A DNA stretch of 64,000 bases from Sphingomonas jatrophae (GTDB lineage: Bacteria; Pseudomonadota; Alphaproteobacteria; Sphingomonadales; Sphingomonadaceae), in NCBI RefSeq assembly GCF_900113315.1, contig NZ_FOZG01000002.1, positions 1,240,001 through 1,304,000 on the forward strand, in the 5' to 3' direction. Each line of letters opens with the position of its first letter. The stretch's first letter is position 1. The notes under the pieces were generated by a model. The model made no database searches. It had not been told where the DNA came from and saw nothing but the letters and a program-made list of their open reading frames with translations. Of the stretch, positions 9,408-18,162 are shown in pieces. The translations under genes and the position numbers were made by a program.

Positions 9408-10486
9408 GGATTGGCTCCGAGCCAGGCGTCGGCATCCGCCTCGAACGCCTCGCGCACGGCGGCCTCGCCGATCCGGCCGAGCGCATCGGCGACGAAGGCA
9501 CGCGTGAGCAGCGCCTGCGCCTCCAGCGGCGGCAAACCGCGCGAGGCGAGATAGAAGAGGGCGTTGCGGTCCAGTTCGCCAACTGTGGCGCCGTGCGCGC
9601 ACTTCACATCGTCGGCGAAAATCTCCAGCTCGGGCTTGAGGTTCACCGTTGCGGTGCGGCGCAGCAGCAGGCCGCGGAGCGACTGTTCGCCGTCGGTCTG
9701 CTGGGCATGGCGCGCGACCTCGACGCGGGCGGCGAGGCTGGCGGTGGCATGGTCGTCCGCCACCGCGCGCCACGTCTGTCGGCTCATCCCCTCGGGCGCC
9801 TCGTGGCGGAGCGTGACGGCGGCATCGTGGCGCTGGCCGCCACGCGCGAGCAGCGCACCGCCCACCTCCGCGAACGCACCGGGCGCGGCGAGCTTTACGG
9901 CGGCGTCGATGCGCGTGCCGGCCCCGCCCGCCGCGAGGATGGTCGAGACGAGGCTGGCACCGGTGCCGACCTGCCCCTCGATCCGAAGCGAGGTGAAACC
10001 CGATGCCTGACGCAGCCGTGCGGCGTGCATCAGGCGGGCGCCGTCGCCCAGATCGACCTGCGTCAGCCGATTGGCCCAGCCATCGCCGACGAACGTCTCG
10101 ACGATGCTCGCCTGCGCCTCGGATGCGAGCGTGATCCGTGCGGGAACGTGGCTCGCGCCGCCGGTCGCGACATGGACGATCTCGATCGTGGCGTCGGGAG
10201 AGTGGCCTTTGCCGAGATCCAGCGTCCAGCCCGCACCACGCGCAAGGCGGCCGAGCGGGTGATCGCTGTCGACCTCGACCGCGCCGGCGCCAAGCGGACC
10301 GGGCTCGCTCAGCGCCTCATCAAGCACGCCGTCGACGAACAGCAGCCGCGGACCACCGCAGCCGAGCCACAGGCCCGACGTATCGATCACCCCGCCGCGC
10401 GGGCGCGCCTCGGCCAGCGCGGGCAGGCCCGACAGATCGGACCAGCGCCACGCCTCGTCGCGCGGGGAGGGGAGCGGCAGGCTCAA
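9404..10486 (-). CDS. sufD: Fe-S cluster scaffold subunit SufD
   Basis: SufD component of the SufBC2D scaffold. The 360-residue protein has a divergent N-terminal region and a conserved beta-helical core and C-terminus; KCAHGATVGELDRNALFYL includes the histidine believed to ligate the nascent cluster at the SufB-SufD interface. It overlaps both neighbours, sufC and sufS, by four bases. SufB and SufD are paralogues; lack of the SufB N-terminal region and the shorter length identify this one as SufD. Confidence 0.93.
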   Translation of the reverse strand: MSLPLPSPRDEAWRWSDLSGLPALAEARPRGGVIDTSGLWLGCGGPRLLFVDGVLDEALSEPGPLGAGAVEVDSDHPLGRLARGAGWTLDLGKGHSPDATIEIVHVATGGASHVPARITLASEAQASIVETFVGDGWANRLTQVDLGDGARLMHAARLRQASGFTSLRIEGQVGTGASLVSTILAAGGAGTRIDAAVKLAAPGAFAEVGGALLARGGQRHDAAVTLRHEAPEGMSRQTWRAVADDHATASLAARVEVARHAQQTDGEQSLRGLLLRRTATVNLKPELEIFADDVKCAHGATVGELDRNALFYLASRGLPPLEAQALLTRAFVADALGRIGEAAVREAFEADADAWLGANP

Positions 10487-11232
10487 GCCGCCACCTCGGC
10501 ATAGCCCTCACGCTCCAGCTCGAGCGCGAGTTCGGGCCCGCCCGAGCGGACGATGCGGCCGCCCGCCAGCACGTGGACGAAATCGGGCCGCACATAGTCG
10601 AGCAGGCGTTGGTAGTGGGTGATGAGCAGCACCGCCTTGTCTGGCGCGCGCATGATCGTGTTGATGCCCTGTCCGACGACGCGCAGCGCATCGATGTCGA
10701 GGCCGGAGTCAGTCTCGTCGAGGATGGCGAGCTTCGGCGCGAGGATGCCCATCTGGACCATCTCGGCGCGCTTCTTCTCACCGCCGGAGAAACCGACATT
10801 GACCGGGCGCTTGAGCATCTCGGGATCGAGCCCGAGCGCATTCGCCTGCGCGCGGGCAAGCTTGATGAACTCACCACCCGAGAGCTCCGCCTCGCCGCGC
10901 GCGCGCTTCTGCGCGTTGAGCGCGGTGCGGAGGAACTGGAGGTTGGAGACGCCGGGGATCTCGACCGGATATTGGAAGCCGAGGAACAGGCCCGCGGCGG
11001 CGCGCTCATGCGGCTCCAGCGCGAGCAGGTCCGCGCCGTCGAACGTAGCGGAGCCCGCCGTTACCTCATAGCCGGGCCGCCCGCCGAGCGTATAGGCCAG
11101 CGTCGACTTGCCCGCGCCGTTCGGGCCCATGATCGCATGCACCTCGCCCGCATTGATCTGGAGCGAGAGGCCCTGGAGAATCGTCTTGCCGGCGGTCTCG
11201 GCGTGAAGGTCGGTAATCTGGAGCATCGTCAT
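10483..11232 (-). CDS. sufC: Fe-S assembly ATPase SufC
   Basis: Soluble ABC-type ATPase of the SufBC2D complex; 249 residues. Walker A GPNGAGKST, the SufC-typical FLGFQYPVEIPGV block, signature FSGGEKKRAEM and Walker B LAILDETDSGLD are all intact, followed by the switch histidine in LLITHYQRLL. Two in-frame ATGs lie six bases apart (11232 and 11226); I give the outer one, but the inner one is equally plausible. It follows sufB after a 49-base gap, the only gap in the operon, and overlaps sufD by four bases. Confidence 0.96.
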   Translation of the reverse strand: MTMLQITDLHAETAGKTILQGLSLQINAGEVHAIMGPNGAGKSTLAYTLGGRPGYEVTAGSATFDGADLLALEPHERAAAGLFLGFQYPVEIPGVSNLQFLRTALNAQKRARGEAELSGGEFIKLARAQANALGLDPEMLKRPVNVGFSGGEKKRAEMVQMGILAPKLAILDETDSGLDIDALRVVGQGINTIMRAPDKAVLLITHYQRLLDYVRPDFVHVLAGGRIVRSGGPELALELEREGYAEVAA

Positions 11233-11281
11233 TCCGTCGGAAGCGTGAAAGTGCGCGGGAGGTAGGGAACAGGGGCGGCGA

Positions 11282-12775
11282 TCACCCGACCGATCCTTCG
11301 AGCGAGATGCCCAGCAGCTTCTGCGCCTCGACCGCAAACTCCATGGGCAGCTGTTGCAGCACTTCCTTGGCGAAGCCGTTGACGATCAGCGCCACGGCCG
11401 ATTCGCGATCCAGCCCGCGCTGCTGGGCGTAGAACAGCTGATCGTCGCTGATCTTGCTGGTGGTCGCCTCATGCTCGATCGTGGCGGTGGGGTTGCGCAC
11501 CTCGATATAGGGGACGGTGTGCGCGCCGCACTGATCGCCGAGCAGCAGCGAATCGCACTGGGTGAAGTTGCGGACATTCTCCGCATTGGGGCCGACGCGG
11601 ACGAGGCCGCGATAGGTGTTGTCCGAGCGGCCGGCGGAAATGCCCTTCGAAACGATGGTCGAGCGCGATCCACGGCCGTTGTGGATCATCTTGGTGCCGG
11701 TATCGGCCTGCTGGCGATTGTTGGTGACGGCGACCGAATAGAATTCGCCGACGGAGTCCTCGCCGTTCAGCACGCAGGACGGATATTTCCACGTGACGGC
11801 GGATCCCGTCTCAACCTGCGTCCACGACACCTTGCTGCGCGCGCCCTGGCAGAGCGCGCGCTTGGTGACGAAATTGTAGATGCCGCCCAAGCCCTGCTCG
11901 TCGCCGGGATACCAGTTCTGCACCGTCGAATATTTGATCTCGGCATCGTCGAGCGCGACCAGCTCGACCACTGCGGCGTGGAGCTGGTTCTCGTCGCGCT
12001 GGGGGGCGGTGCAGCCTTCGAGATAGGAGACGTAGGCGCCCTTGTCCGCGACGATCAGCGTGCGCTCGAACTGGCCGGTATTGGCCGCATTGATGCGGAA
12101 ATAGGTGGACAGCTCCATGGGGCAGCGCACGCCCTCCGGCACATAGACGAAGGTGCCGTCGGAGAAGACCGCGGCGTTCAGCGCGGCGAAGTAATTGTCG
12201 TGCGCGGGCACGACCTTGCCGAGCCACTTGCGCACGAGATCTGGGAATTCGCGCACCGCCTCCGAGATCGAGCGGAAGATCACGCCCGCCCGCTCCAGCT
12301 CGGCGCGGAAGGTGGTGGCGACGGAGACGCTGTCGAACACCGCATCGACCGCGATCTTGCGCGCGGGCAGGCCGGCGCCCTCGACACCGGCGAGCACCTT
12401 CTGCTCCTCGATCGGGATGCCAAGCTTCTCGTAGGTGCGGCGGATCTCGGGGTCGAGCTCGTCCAGCGAGGCAAGCGTCGGCTTGGCCTTGGGTGCGGCG
12501 TAGTAGAAGGCGTCCTGATAATCGATCGGCGCGATGTCGAGCTTCGCCCAGTCGGGCGATTCCATCTCGAGCCAGCGGCGATAGGCCTTCAGGCGCCACT
12601 CCAGCATCCACTCCGGCTCCTCCTTCTTGGCGGAGATGAAGCGGACGGTGGCCTCGGACAGGCCCTTGGGCGCGAACTCGGTCTCGAGCTCGGTCGAGAA
12701 GCCCCACTCATATTTCTTGTTCGCGGCGTCCAGCGCCTCGCGATTCTTCACGCCAGTGTCTACCGTGGTGGTCAT
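11282..12775 (-). CDS. sufB: Fe-S cluster scaffold subunit SufB
   Basis: Core scaffold on which Fe-S clusters are built; 497 residues starting [18 protein letters not shown]. Strongly conserved SufB blocks are visible, including [38 protein letters not shown], and [17 protein letters not shown], which carries the cysteine thought to receive sulfur. The ATG at 12775 overlaps the regulator stop as ATGA. The frame happens to remain open far upstream across the regulator and pyrD, but that extension has no SufB character and runs antiparallel to real genes. Confidence 0.97.
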   Translation of the reverse strand: MTTTVDTGVKNREALDAANKKYEWGFSTELETEFAPKGLSEATVRFISAKKEEPEWMLEWRLKAYRRWLEMESPDWAKLDIAPIDYQDAFYYAAPKAKPTLASLDELDPEIRRTYEKLGIPIEEQKVLAGVEGAGLPARKIAVDAVFDSVSVATTFRAELERAGVIFRSISEAVREFPDLVRKWLGKVVPAHDNYFAALNAAVFSDGTFVYVPEGVRCPMELSTYFRINAANTGQFERTLIVADKGAYVSYLEGCTAPQRDENQLHAAVVELVALDDAEIKYSTVQNWYPGDEQGLGGIYNFVTKRALCQGARSKVSWTQVETGSAVTWKYPSCVLNGEDSVGEFYSVAVTNNRQQADTGTKMIHNGRGSRSTIVSKGISAGRSDNTYRGLVRVGPNAENVRNFTQCDSLLLGDQCGAHTVPYIEVRNPTATIEHEATTSKISDDQLFYAQQRGLDRESAVALIVNGFAKEVLQQLPMEFAVEAQKLLGISLEGSVG

Positions 12776-13227
12776 ATAGCTTCCCCGGCGAGCGTGAGCG
12801 CCGCCGCCTGCTGGTCCGGCGCCGGGGCGCGGGACAGGGTTTCGAGGCTGACGCCCGCCAGCGCGCCGCGGATCGCACCGTTCACCGCCGCCCAGTGCGG
12901 GCGCACGCGGCACGCCTCCTCCAGCGCGCAATCGTGGCGGTGGCCATCGACGCAGCTGGTCATGGCGATCGGGCCTTCGACCGCCTCGACGATCTCGGCG
13001 AGGCTGATCGCCTGCGGGCTGCGGGCGAGCGCGAAGCCGCCGCCGCTGCCGCGCGCCGAGACGAGCAGACCGGCGCCGGCGAGGCGGCCCATCAGCTTCT
13101 GCGCGGTGGGCAGCGGCACGCCCGTCTCCTCCGCCAGCGCCGTCGCCGACAGGCGCGCGCCGACGGGCCCGCGCGCAGCGGCGGTGAGGATCACGACAGC
13201 ATAGTCGGCAAGGCTGGAGAGGCGCAT
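12772..13227 (-). CDS. Rrf2-family regulator of the SUF operon
   Basis: Rrf2-family winged-helix transcription factor of the SUF-associated type, likely sensing Fe-S cluster status and controlling the operon it heads. In the 151-residue product the helix-turn-helix covers about residues 10-65, and three cysteines lie at 92, 100 and 106 ([16 protein letters not shown]). This is a C-x7-C-x5-C pattern, wider than the x5-x5 spacing of IscR, but able to hold a cluster. The ATG at 13227 gives [10 protein letters not shown], the usual family start; a TTG four codons earlier is possible. The stop overlaps sufB by four bases, so regulator and scaffold are coupled. Confidence 0.92.
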   Translation of the reverse strand: MRLSSLADYAVVILTAAARGPVGARLSATALAEETGVPLPTAQKLMGRLAGAGLLVSARGSGGGFALARSPQAISLAEIVEAVEGPIAMTSCVDGHRHDCALEEACRVRPHWAAVNGAIRGALAGVSLETLSRAPAPDQQAAALTLAGEAI

Positions 13228-13309
13228 GGCAGCGCTCAAATAAGATCAAGTTGGTCGGATTGGAAGGGCGGTGTTGGCTCGACGCTGCGGAAGCGGCTAG
13301 GCGCGGCTC
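13228..13309. promoter_or_regulatory. Divergent suf/pyrD intergenic region
   Basis: The 82 bases between the divergent suf regulator and pyrD starts must hold the suf operon promoter and probably the regulator's own operator. An AT-richer patch at 13236-13254, unusual in this GC-rich DNA, lies just upstream of the regulator ATG. I cannot assign a confident -35/-10 pair or a palindromic Rrf2 box. Confidence 0.4.
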
Positions 13310-14329
13310 ATGCTCTATCGCCTCGCCCGCCCGGCCCTGTTCGCGCTCGATCCGGAGCGCGCCCATGGGCTGACCCTCGCCGCGCTGAAGGCCGCGCCGG
13401 GCGGCGTGGCGGCACGCGATCCGGTGCTGGCGACGCGTGTGGCGGGGCTCGACTTCCCCAATCCGATCGGGCTGGCAGCGGGGTTCGACAAGGATGCGGT
13501 GGCGCCTGACGCGCTGCTGCGCATGGGCTTCGGCTCGGTCGAGGTGGGCACGCTGACGCCGCTGGCGCAGGCGGGCAATCCCAGGCCGCGGCTGTTCCGG
13601 CTGGTGGAGGATCGCGCGGTGATCAACCGCATGGGCTTCAACAATGGCGGGCAGGCGGCGGCGCTGGCGCGGCTGAAGGCGCGGACACGGCGCGGCATCC
13701 TCGGCATCAATGTCGGCGCCAACAAAGATGCGGCTGATCGCGTCGCCGATTATGCTGCGGGCGTGCGGCAGATGGCGCCACATGCCGACTACCTCACGAT
13801 CAACATTTCCTCTCCCAATACGCCGGGCTTGCGCGCGTTGCAGACGGGGGCGGCGCTGGCGGAACTGCTCACGGCGGTGGCCGAGGCGCGGGGGGCGAGC
13901 GGCCCGCCGGTCTTCCTGAAAGTGGCGCCGGACCTCGAGCCTGCCGAGATCGACGCGATCGTCGCGGCGGCGAGCGGCAAGGTGGATGCGCTGATCGTCA
14001 GCAACACGACGGTGGCACGCCCGCCGCTCGCCAGTCGCCATGCAGGCGAGGTGGGAGGCCTGTCGGGTGCGCCGCTGCGCGACATGGCGTTGCAGCGGCT
14101 GCGCGACTTCCGCGCGGCGGGTGCGGCAATGCCGCTGATCGGCGTCGGCGGGATCGCCAGCGGGGCGGACGCTTATGCCCGCATCCGCGCGGGCGCGTCG
14201 CTGGTGCAGCTCTATTCGGCTTTGGTCTATGAGGGGCCGGGCCTGCCGCGGCGGATCGCGCGCGAGCTGAAAGCGCTGCTGGCGCGCGACGGCTTCGCGA
14301 CCGTGGCCGAGGCGGTCGGCGCGGAGTGA
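13310..14329 (+). CDS. pyrD: Dihydroorotate dehydrogenase (quinone), class 2
   Basis: Membrane-associated, quinone-linked dihydroorotate dehydrogenase of pyrimidine synthesis; 339 residues. The N-terminal amphipathic helix of class 2 enzymes ([21 protein letters not shown]) is present, as are the FMN-site motifs LAAGFDKDA and NRMGFNNGG, the catalytic serine region [11 protein letters not shown] and the phosphate-binding [12 protein letters not shown]. Divergent from the suf operon; followed after 46 bases by a gamma-glutamyltransferase gene on the same strand. Confidence 0.96.
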   Translation: MLYRLARPALFALDPERAHGLTLAALKAAPGGVAARDPVLATRVAGLDFPNPIGLAAGFDKDAVAPDALLRMGFGSVEVGTLTPLAQAGNPRPRLFRLVEDRAVINRMGFNNGGQAAALARLKARTRRGILGINVGANKDAADRVADYAAGVRQMAPHADYLTINISSPNTPGLRALQTGAALAELLTAVAEARGASGPPVFLKVAPDLEPAEIDAIVAAASGKVDALIVSNTTVARPPLASRHAGEVGGLSGAPLRDMALQRLRDFRAAGAAMPLIGVGGIASGADAYARIRAGASLVQLYSALVYEGPGLPRRIARELKALLARDGFATVAEAVGAE

Positions 14330-14375
14330 CGGTGCGGGGATGACGCGCGCGGGGCGGAGGGTTAGACCCGCGGCC

Positions 14376-16103
14376 ATGGCGCGCCGCTTCCTCATCCTTC
14401 TCCTCGCCCTGTTGCCGGCCCCGGCCCTTGCCAAGGGCGGCATCGTCTCCGCCGCGGATCCGCGTGCGGCAGCAGCGGGGGCCGAGATCCTGCGTGCGGG
14501 CGGCAGCGCGGCGGATGCGGCGATCGCGACGATGCTGGCGCTGAACGTCGTCGAGCCGCAATCGGCGGGCATTGGCGGCGGCGCGTTCATCGTCTTCCAC
14601 GAGGCGAAGACCAAGCGGATCGTCACCATCGACGGGCGCGAGGCGGCGCCGGCGGCGGCGGACATGCGCTGGTTCTTCGGGCCGGACGGTCAGCCGCTGC
14701 CGAAAGGGCAGGCGATCCCCGGCGGGCGCTCGGTCGGCGTGCCGGGGACGCTGCGCGCGATGGCGATGGCGCATCGCCGCTTCGGCAAGCTGCCGTGGGC
14801 GCGGCTGTTCCAGCCCGCCATCCGGCTGGCACAGGGGTTCGACGTTTCACCGCGGCTCAACCGGAGTCTTACCCAGCAGGCGAACCTGCTGCGCGACAAT
14901 GCGTGGGTCCACGGCGTCTTCTACCAGCCGGACGGAACGCCGAAGCCGGTCGGCACGCGCATCGTCAATGCCGACTTCGCCGCGACGCTGCGGCGGGTCG
15001 CGGCACAGGGTGCCGACAGCTTCTATGTCGGCCCGCAGGCGCAGCGGATCGCCGCCACGGTGAACGGCGCCACGCGCAACCCGTCCAAGATGACGCCGGG
15101 CGATCTCGCCAGCTATGACGCGAAGGAGCGGACGCCCGTCTGCCAGACCTACCGCGCCTATCGGGTTTGCGGCATCGCGCCGCCGTCGTCCGGTGTCGTG
15201 GCGGTGCTGCTGATCCTCAAGCAACTCGAACGCTTCGACCTGAAGGCGCTGGGCAAGGACTCGCCCACCGCATGGCACCTGATCGCGGAGAGCGAGCGGC
15301 TGGCCTATGCGGATCGCGACATGTTCGTCGGCGATCCCGACTTCGTGTCGGTGCCTGTCGCAGGTCTGCTCGACCCCGCTTACCTCGCCCGACGATCCGC
15401 GCTGATCGCGCCCGACCGGACGATGGCGGAGGTGCGCGCGGGCGAGCCGGCGGGCGCGCCGCCGCGCGTGCGGGCCGAGCCGCAGGAGGTGCACGGCACG
15501 ACCAGCCTTGCCGCTGCCGACCGCCAGGGCAATGTCGCGACGGTGACGACGACGATCGAAAGCCCGTTCGGCTCGGGCCTGACGGTGGACGGCTTCTTCC
15601 TCAACAACGAGCTGACCGATTTCGATCTGGCGCCGGTGAAGGACGGCTATCTCGTCGCCAACCGGGTGGAGGGCGGCAAGCGGCCGCGTTCCTCGATGGC
15701 GCCGCTGATCGCTTATGGCCCGGACGGGCAGGTCCGCGTGGCGATCGGTGCAGCGGGCGGCTCCACCATCATCGCGCAGGTGGCCAAGGCGCTGATCGGC
15801 ACGCTCGACTGGGGTCTTTCCGTGCAGGACGCGATCGCGCTGCCGCTGATCTACGCGCCGGGCAAGACCGCGGTCCTGGAGGCAGGCACGCCGCTGGAGG
15901 CGATGGCGCCGGCGCTTAAAGCCTTGGGCGAGACGGTGCAGGTGGCGCCGCTCGGCCTCAAGATGAACGGCATCGAGCGCGTGAACGGCACCTGGGCGGG
16001 CGGCGCGGACCCGCGCAGCGAGGGCGTGGTGCTGGGTGAGGACGGCAAGCCGCTCGGCGCTTTCTCGCGCGTGCGGCTGAACCCGAAAGGACCGCAGGAG
16101 TAG
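14376..16103 (+). CDS. ggt: Gamma-glutamyltransferase, exported
   Basis: Ntn-hydrolase gamma-glutamyltransferase that cleaves glutathione and related gamma-glutamyl compounds in the periplasm. The 575-residue precursor starts with a Sec signal ([19 protein letters not shown]). Autoprocessing should occur before T375 in the motif [13 protein letters not shown], producing large and small subunits; T375 would be the nucleophile. The downstream [11 protein letters not shown] block matches the small subunit. The ATG at 14376 is chosen because it begins the signal peptide; upstream in-frame starts add a charged stretch before it. Confidence 0.93.
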   Translation: MARRFLILLLALLPAPALAKGGIVSAADPRAAAAGAEILRAGGSAADAAIATMLALNVVEPQSAGIGGGAFIVFHEAKTKRIVTIDGREAAPAAADMRWFFGPDGQPLPKGQAIPGGRSVGVPGTLRAMAMAHRRFGKLPWARLFQPAIRLAQGFDVSPRLNRSLTQQANLLRDNAWVHGVFYQPDGTPKPVGTRIVNADFAATLRRVAAQGADSFYVGPQAQRIAATVNGATRNPSKMTPGDLASYDAKERTPVCQTYRAYRVCGIAPPSSGVVAVLLILKQLERFDLKALGKDSPTAWHLIAESERLAYADRDMFVGDPDFVSVPVAGLLDPAYLARRSALIAPDRTMAEVRAGEPAGAPPRVRAEPQEVHGTTSLAAADRQGNVATVTTTIESPFGSGLTVDGFFLNNELTDFDLAPVKDGYLVANRVEGGKRPRSSMAPLIAYGPDGQVRVAIGAAGGSTIIAQVAKALIGTLDWGLSVQDAIALPLIYAPGKTAVLEAGTPLEAMAPALKALGETVQVAPLGLKMNGIERVNGTWAGGADPRSEGVVLGEDGKPLGAFSRVRLNPKGPQE

Positions 16104-16162
16104 GGCAGTTTCATCGCCTTGCCGTAGCGTCTAGAAGCGGGCCCAAGCCGGACCCAACCGGC

Positions 16163-16170
16163 AAGGGAGA
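16163..16170 (+). promoter_or_regulatory. Ribosome binding site deciding a TTG start
   Basis: AAGGGAGA lies five bases before a TTG codon at 16176 and is a strong anti-anti-Shine-Dalgarno match. No ATG or GTG nearby gives as good a spacing, so it supports the TTG start of the acyl-CoA ligase gene. Confidence 0.7.
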
Positions 16171-16175
16171 GACGC

Positions 16176-17969
16176 TTGGCACGGCAGCTGGAACATTTCC
16201 CCAACCTCGTCGCGATGTTCCTCGATCGCGCGCAGACGAACGGGGACGCGCCGTTCCTTTGGGCCAAGCAGGACGGCGCGTGGCAGCCGACAAGTTGGGC
16301 ACGCGCCGCCGAGATCGTGTCCAGCCTATCCGAAGGGCTGAAGGCGCTGGGATTGCAGCGCGGCGATCGGGTGATGCTGGTCTCCGAGAACCGGCCGGAA
16401 TGGTGCCTGGCCGATCTTGCCATCATGGCGGCTGGCTGCGTCACCGTGCCGACCTACACCACCAACACCGAGCGCGATCATGCGCACATCCTGGAGAATA
16501 GCGGCGCGCGGGCGGTGATCGTCTCCAGCGCGAAGCTGGCGCGCACCCTGCTGCCGGCCGTGCTGCGCTCGACCGCGTGCGACCATCTGATCGGGATCGA
16601 GCCGATGCGCGGCGCGCAGGGCGTGCAGACGCATGACTGGGCCGGCCTGATCGAGGCGCACCCCGCCGACCTCGCCGCGACCGCCGCGGCTGCGCTGACG
16701 CTGGCGCGGGACGACCTCGCCTGCATCATCTACACGTCGGGCACGGGCGGCGCGCCGCGCGGGGTGCGCCAGCACCATGGCGCGATCCTGCACAATGTGG
16801 CGGGCTGCATCGACATCATCTCGGAGGATTTCTTCTGGGGCGAGGAGGTGTTCCTCTCCTTCCTGCCGCTCAGCCACGCCTATGAGCATAGCGGCGGCCA
16901 GTTCCTGCCGATCGGGCTGGGCGGGCAGATCTATTATGCCGAAGGCCTGGAGAAGCTCGCCTCCAACATCGAGGAGACGCGGCCGACGATCATGGTGGTG
17001 GTGCCGCGCCTGTTCGAGGTGCTGCGCGCGCGCATCCTGAAGCAGATCGAGAAGCAGGGCCGCTTCGCCACCTACCTGCTCGATCAGGCGCAGGGCATTG
17101 CCGAGCGCGATTTGGCGGGGCGCAGCCGCTGGACGAGGCTGATGGACACGCCGATGGAGCTGCTGCTCGGCCGCACGCTCCGCCCCAAGATCGCGGCACG
17201 GTTCGGCGGGCGGATGAAGGCGATGGTGTCGGGCGGCGCGCCGCTCAACCCCGAGGTCGGCCGCTTCTTCCACGCCATGGGGCTGACCCTGCTGCAGGGC
17301 TATGGCCAGACCGAATCCGGGCCCGTCATCTCGTGCAATCGCCCGGCAGCGGGGATCGGCATGGAGACGGTCGGCCCGCCGCTCCTCAACACCGAGGTGC
17401 GCATCGCCGAGGATGGCGAAATCCTGGTCCGCGGCGAACAGGTGATGCACGGCTACTGGCGCAACGATCAGGAAACGGCACGCGTCCTGAAGGATGGCTG
17501 GCTCTACACGGGCGATGTCGGCCACATCGATGCGCGCGGCCGCATCGTCATCACCGATCGCAAGAAGGACCTGCTGATCAACGACAAGGGCGACAATGTC
17601 GCGCCGCAGCGGGTCGAGGGGATGCTGACGCTGGAGCCGGAGATCCTCCAGGCGATGGTGCATGGCGACAGACGACCCTACCTCGTCGGCCTCGTCGTGC
17701 CCGATCCCGAATGGCTGGCCGATTGGGCAGCGCGCGAGGGCATCGCCCAGCCCGTCGGAAAGGACGATCCGCGGCTGGCGCGCGCGCTGCAGGCGGCGGT
17801 GGACCGGGTGAATGGCGGCCTGTCGGTGATCGAGAAGGTGCGCCGCATCATCGTCGCGGATGAGCCGTTCGCGATCGAAAACGAAGAGCTGACCCCGTCG
17901 ATGAAGATCCGCCGCCACGTGCTGCGCGCCCGCTATGGCGAGCGGTTGGAGGGGCTGTACAAGAAGTAG
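16176..17969 (+). CDS. Long-chain acyl-CoA synthetase-like AMP-forming ligase
   Basis: ANL-superfamily ligase of 597 residues, most like the FadD15-type long-chain acyl-CoA synthetases that activate fatty acids for beta-oxidation or lipid synthesis. The core motifs are present: the P-loop region YTSGTGGAPRGV, LLQGYGQTESGP, YTGDVGHIDARG and DRKKDLLINDKGDN. The P-loop differs from the usual YTSGTTGxPKG in having Gly for Thr and Arg for Lys; I believe related alphaproteobacterial ligases share this. No membrane segment. The start is a TTG backed by a strong ribosome binding site. Substrate length cannot be read from sequence. Confidence 0.85.
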   Translation: MARQLEHFPNLVAMFLDRAQTNGDAPFLWAKQDGAWQPTSWARAAEIVSSLSEGLKALGLQRGDRVMLVSENRPEWCLADLAIMAAGCVTVPTYTTNTERDHAHILENSGARAVIVSSAKLARTLLPAVLRSTACDHLIGIEPMRGAQGVQTHDWAGLIEAHPADLAATAAAALTLARDDLACIIYTSGTGGAPRGVRQHHGAILHNVAGCIDIISEDFFWGEEVFLSFLPLSHAYEHSGGQFLPIGLGGQIYYAEGLEKLASNIEETRPTIMVVVPRLFEVLRARILKQIEKQGRFATYLLDQAQGIAERDLAGRSRWTRLMDTPMELLLGRTLRPKIAARFGGRMKAMVSGGAPLNPEVGRFFHAMGLTLLQGYGQTESGPVISCNRPAAGIGMETVGPPLLNTEVRIAEDGEILVRGEQVMHGYWRNDQETARVLKDGWLYTGDVGHIDARGRIVITDRKKDLLINDKGDNVAPQRVEGMLTLEPEILQAMVHGDRRPYLVGLVVPDPEWLADWAAREGIAQPVGKDDPRLARALQAAVDRVNGGLSVIEKVRRIIVADEPFAIENEELTPSMKIRRHVLRARYGERLEGLYKK

Positions 17970-18150
17970 GCGGGGGCGGAGCCGCCCGCATCACGCCCAA
18001 GATCCGGCGTGCGTGTGGCGCTTCGGCAACGCTTTGTCACACGAATACCATCTTTCGCTTCTACCGGCCGGGCTGAAGGGCGACGCGGCCCGTGGCGGAC
18101 GGCGGGAAGACCCGCGCTGCACGATCATCCCCGCGCGCCCTGGCCATCCA

Positions 18151-18160
18151 GGGGGAAAAT
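18151..18160 (+). promoter_or_regulatory. Ribosome binding site of the TonB receptor gene
   Basis: GGGGGA followed by AAAT sits a few bases before the GTG at 18163. It marks that GTG, which opens directly into a signal peptide, as the start in preference to upstream codons that run back into the ligase gene. Confidence 0.6.
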
Positions 18161-18162
18161 AC

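Noticed and set aside
12776-14665. A very long open frame continuing upstream of sufB on the minus strand
   Set aside because: The extension has no SufB resemblance, is proline- and arginine-rich, and lies antiparallel to pyrD and over the Rrf2 gene; it is an artefact of high GC content.
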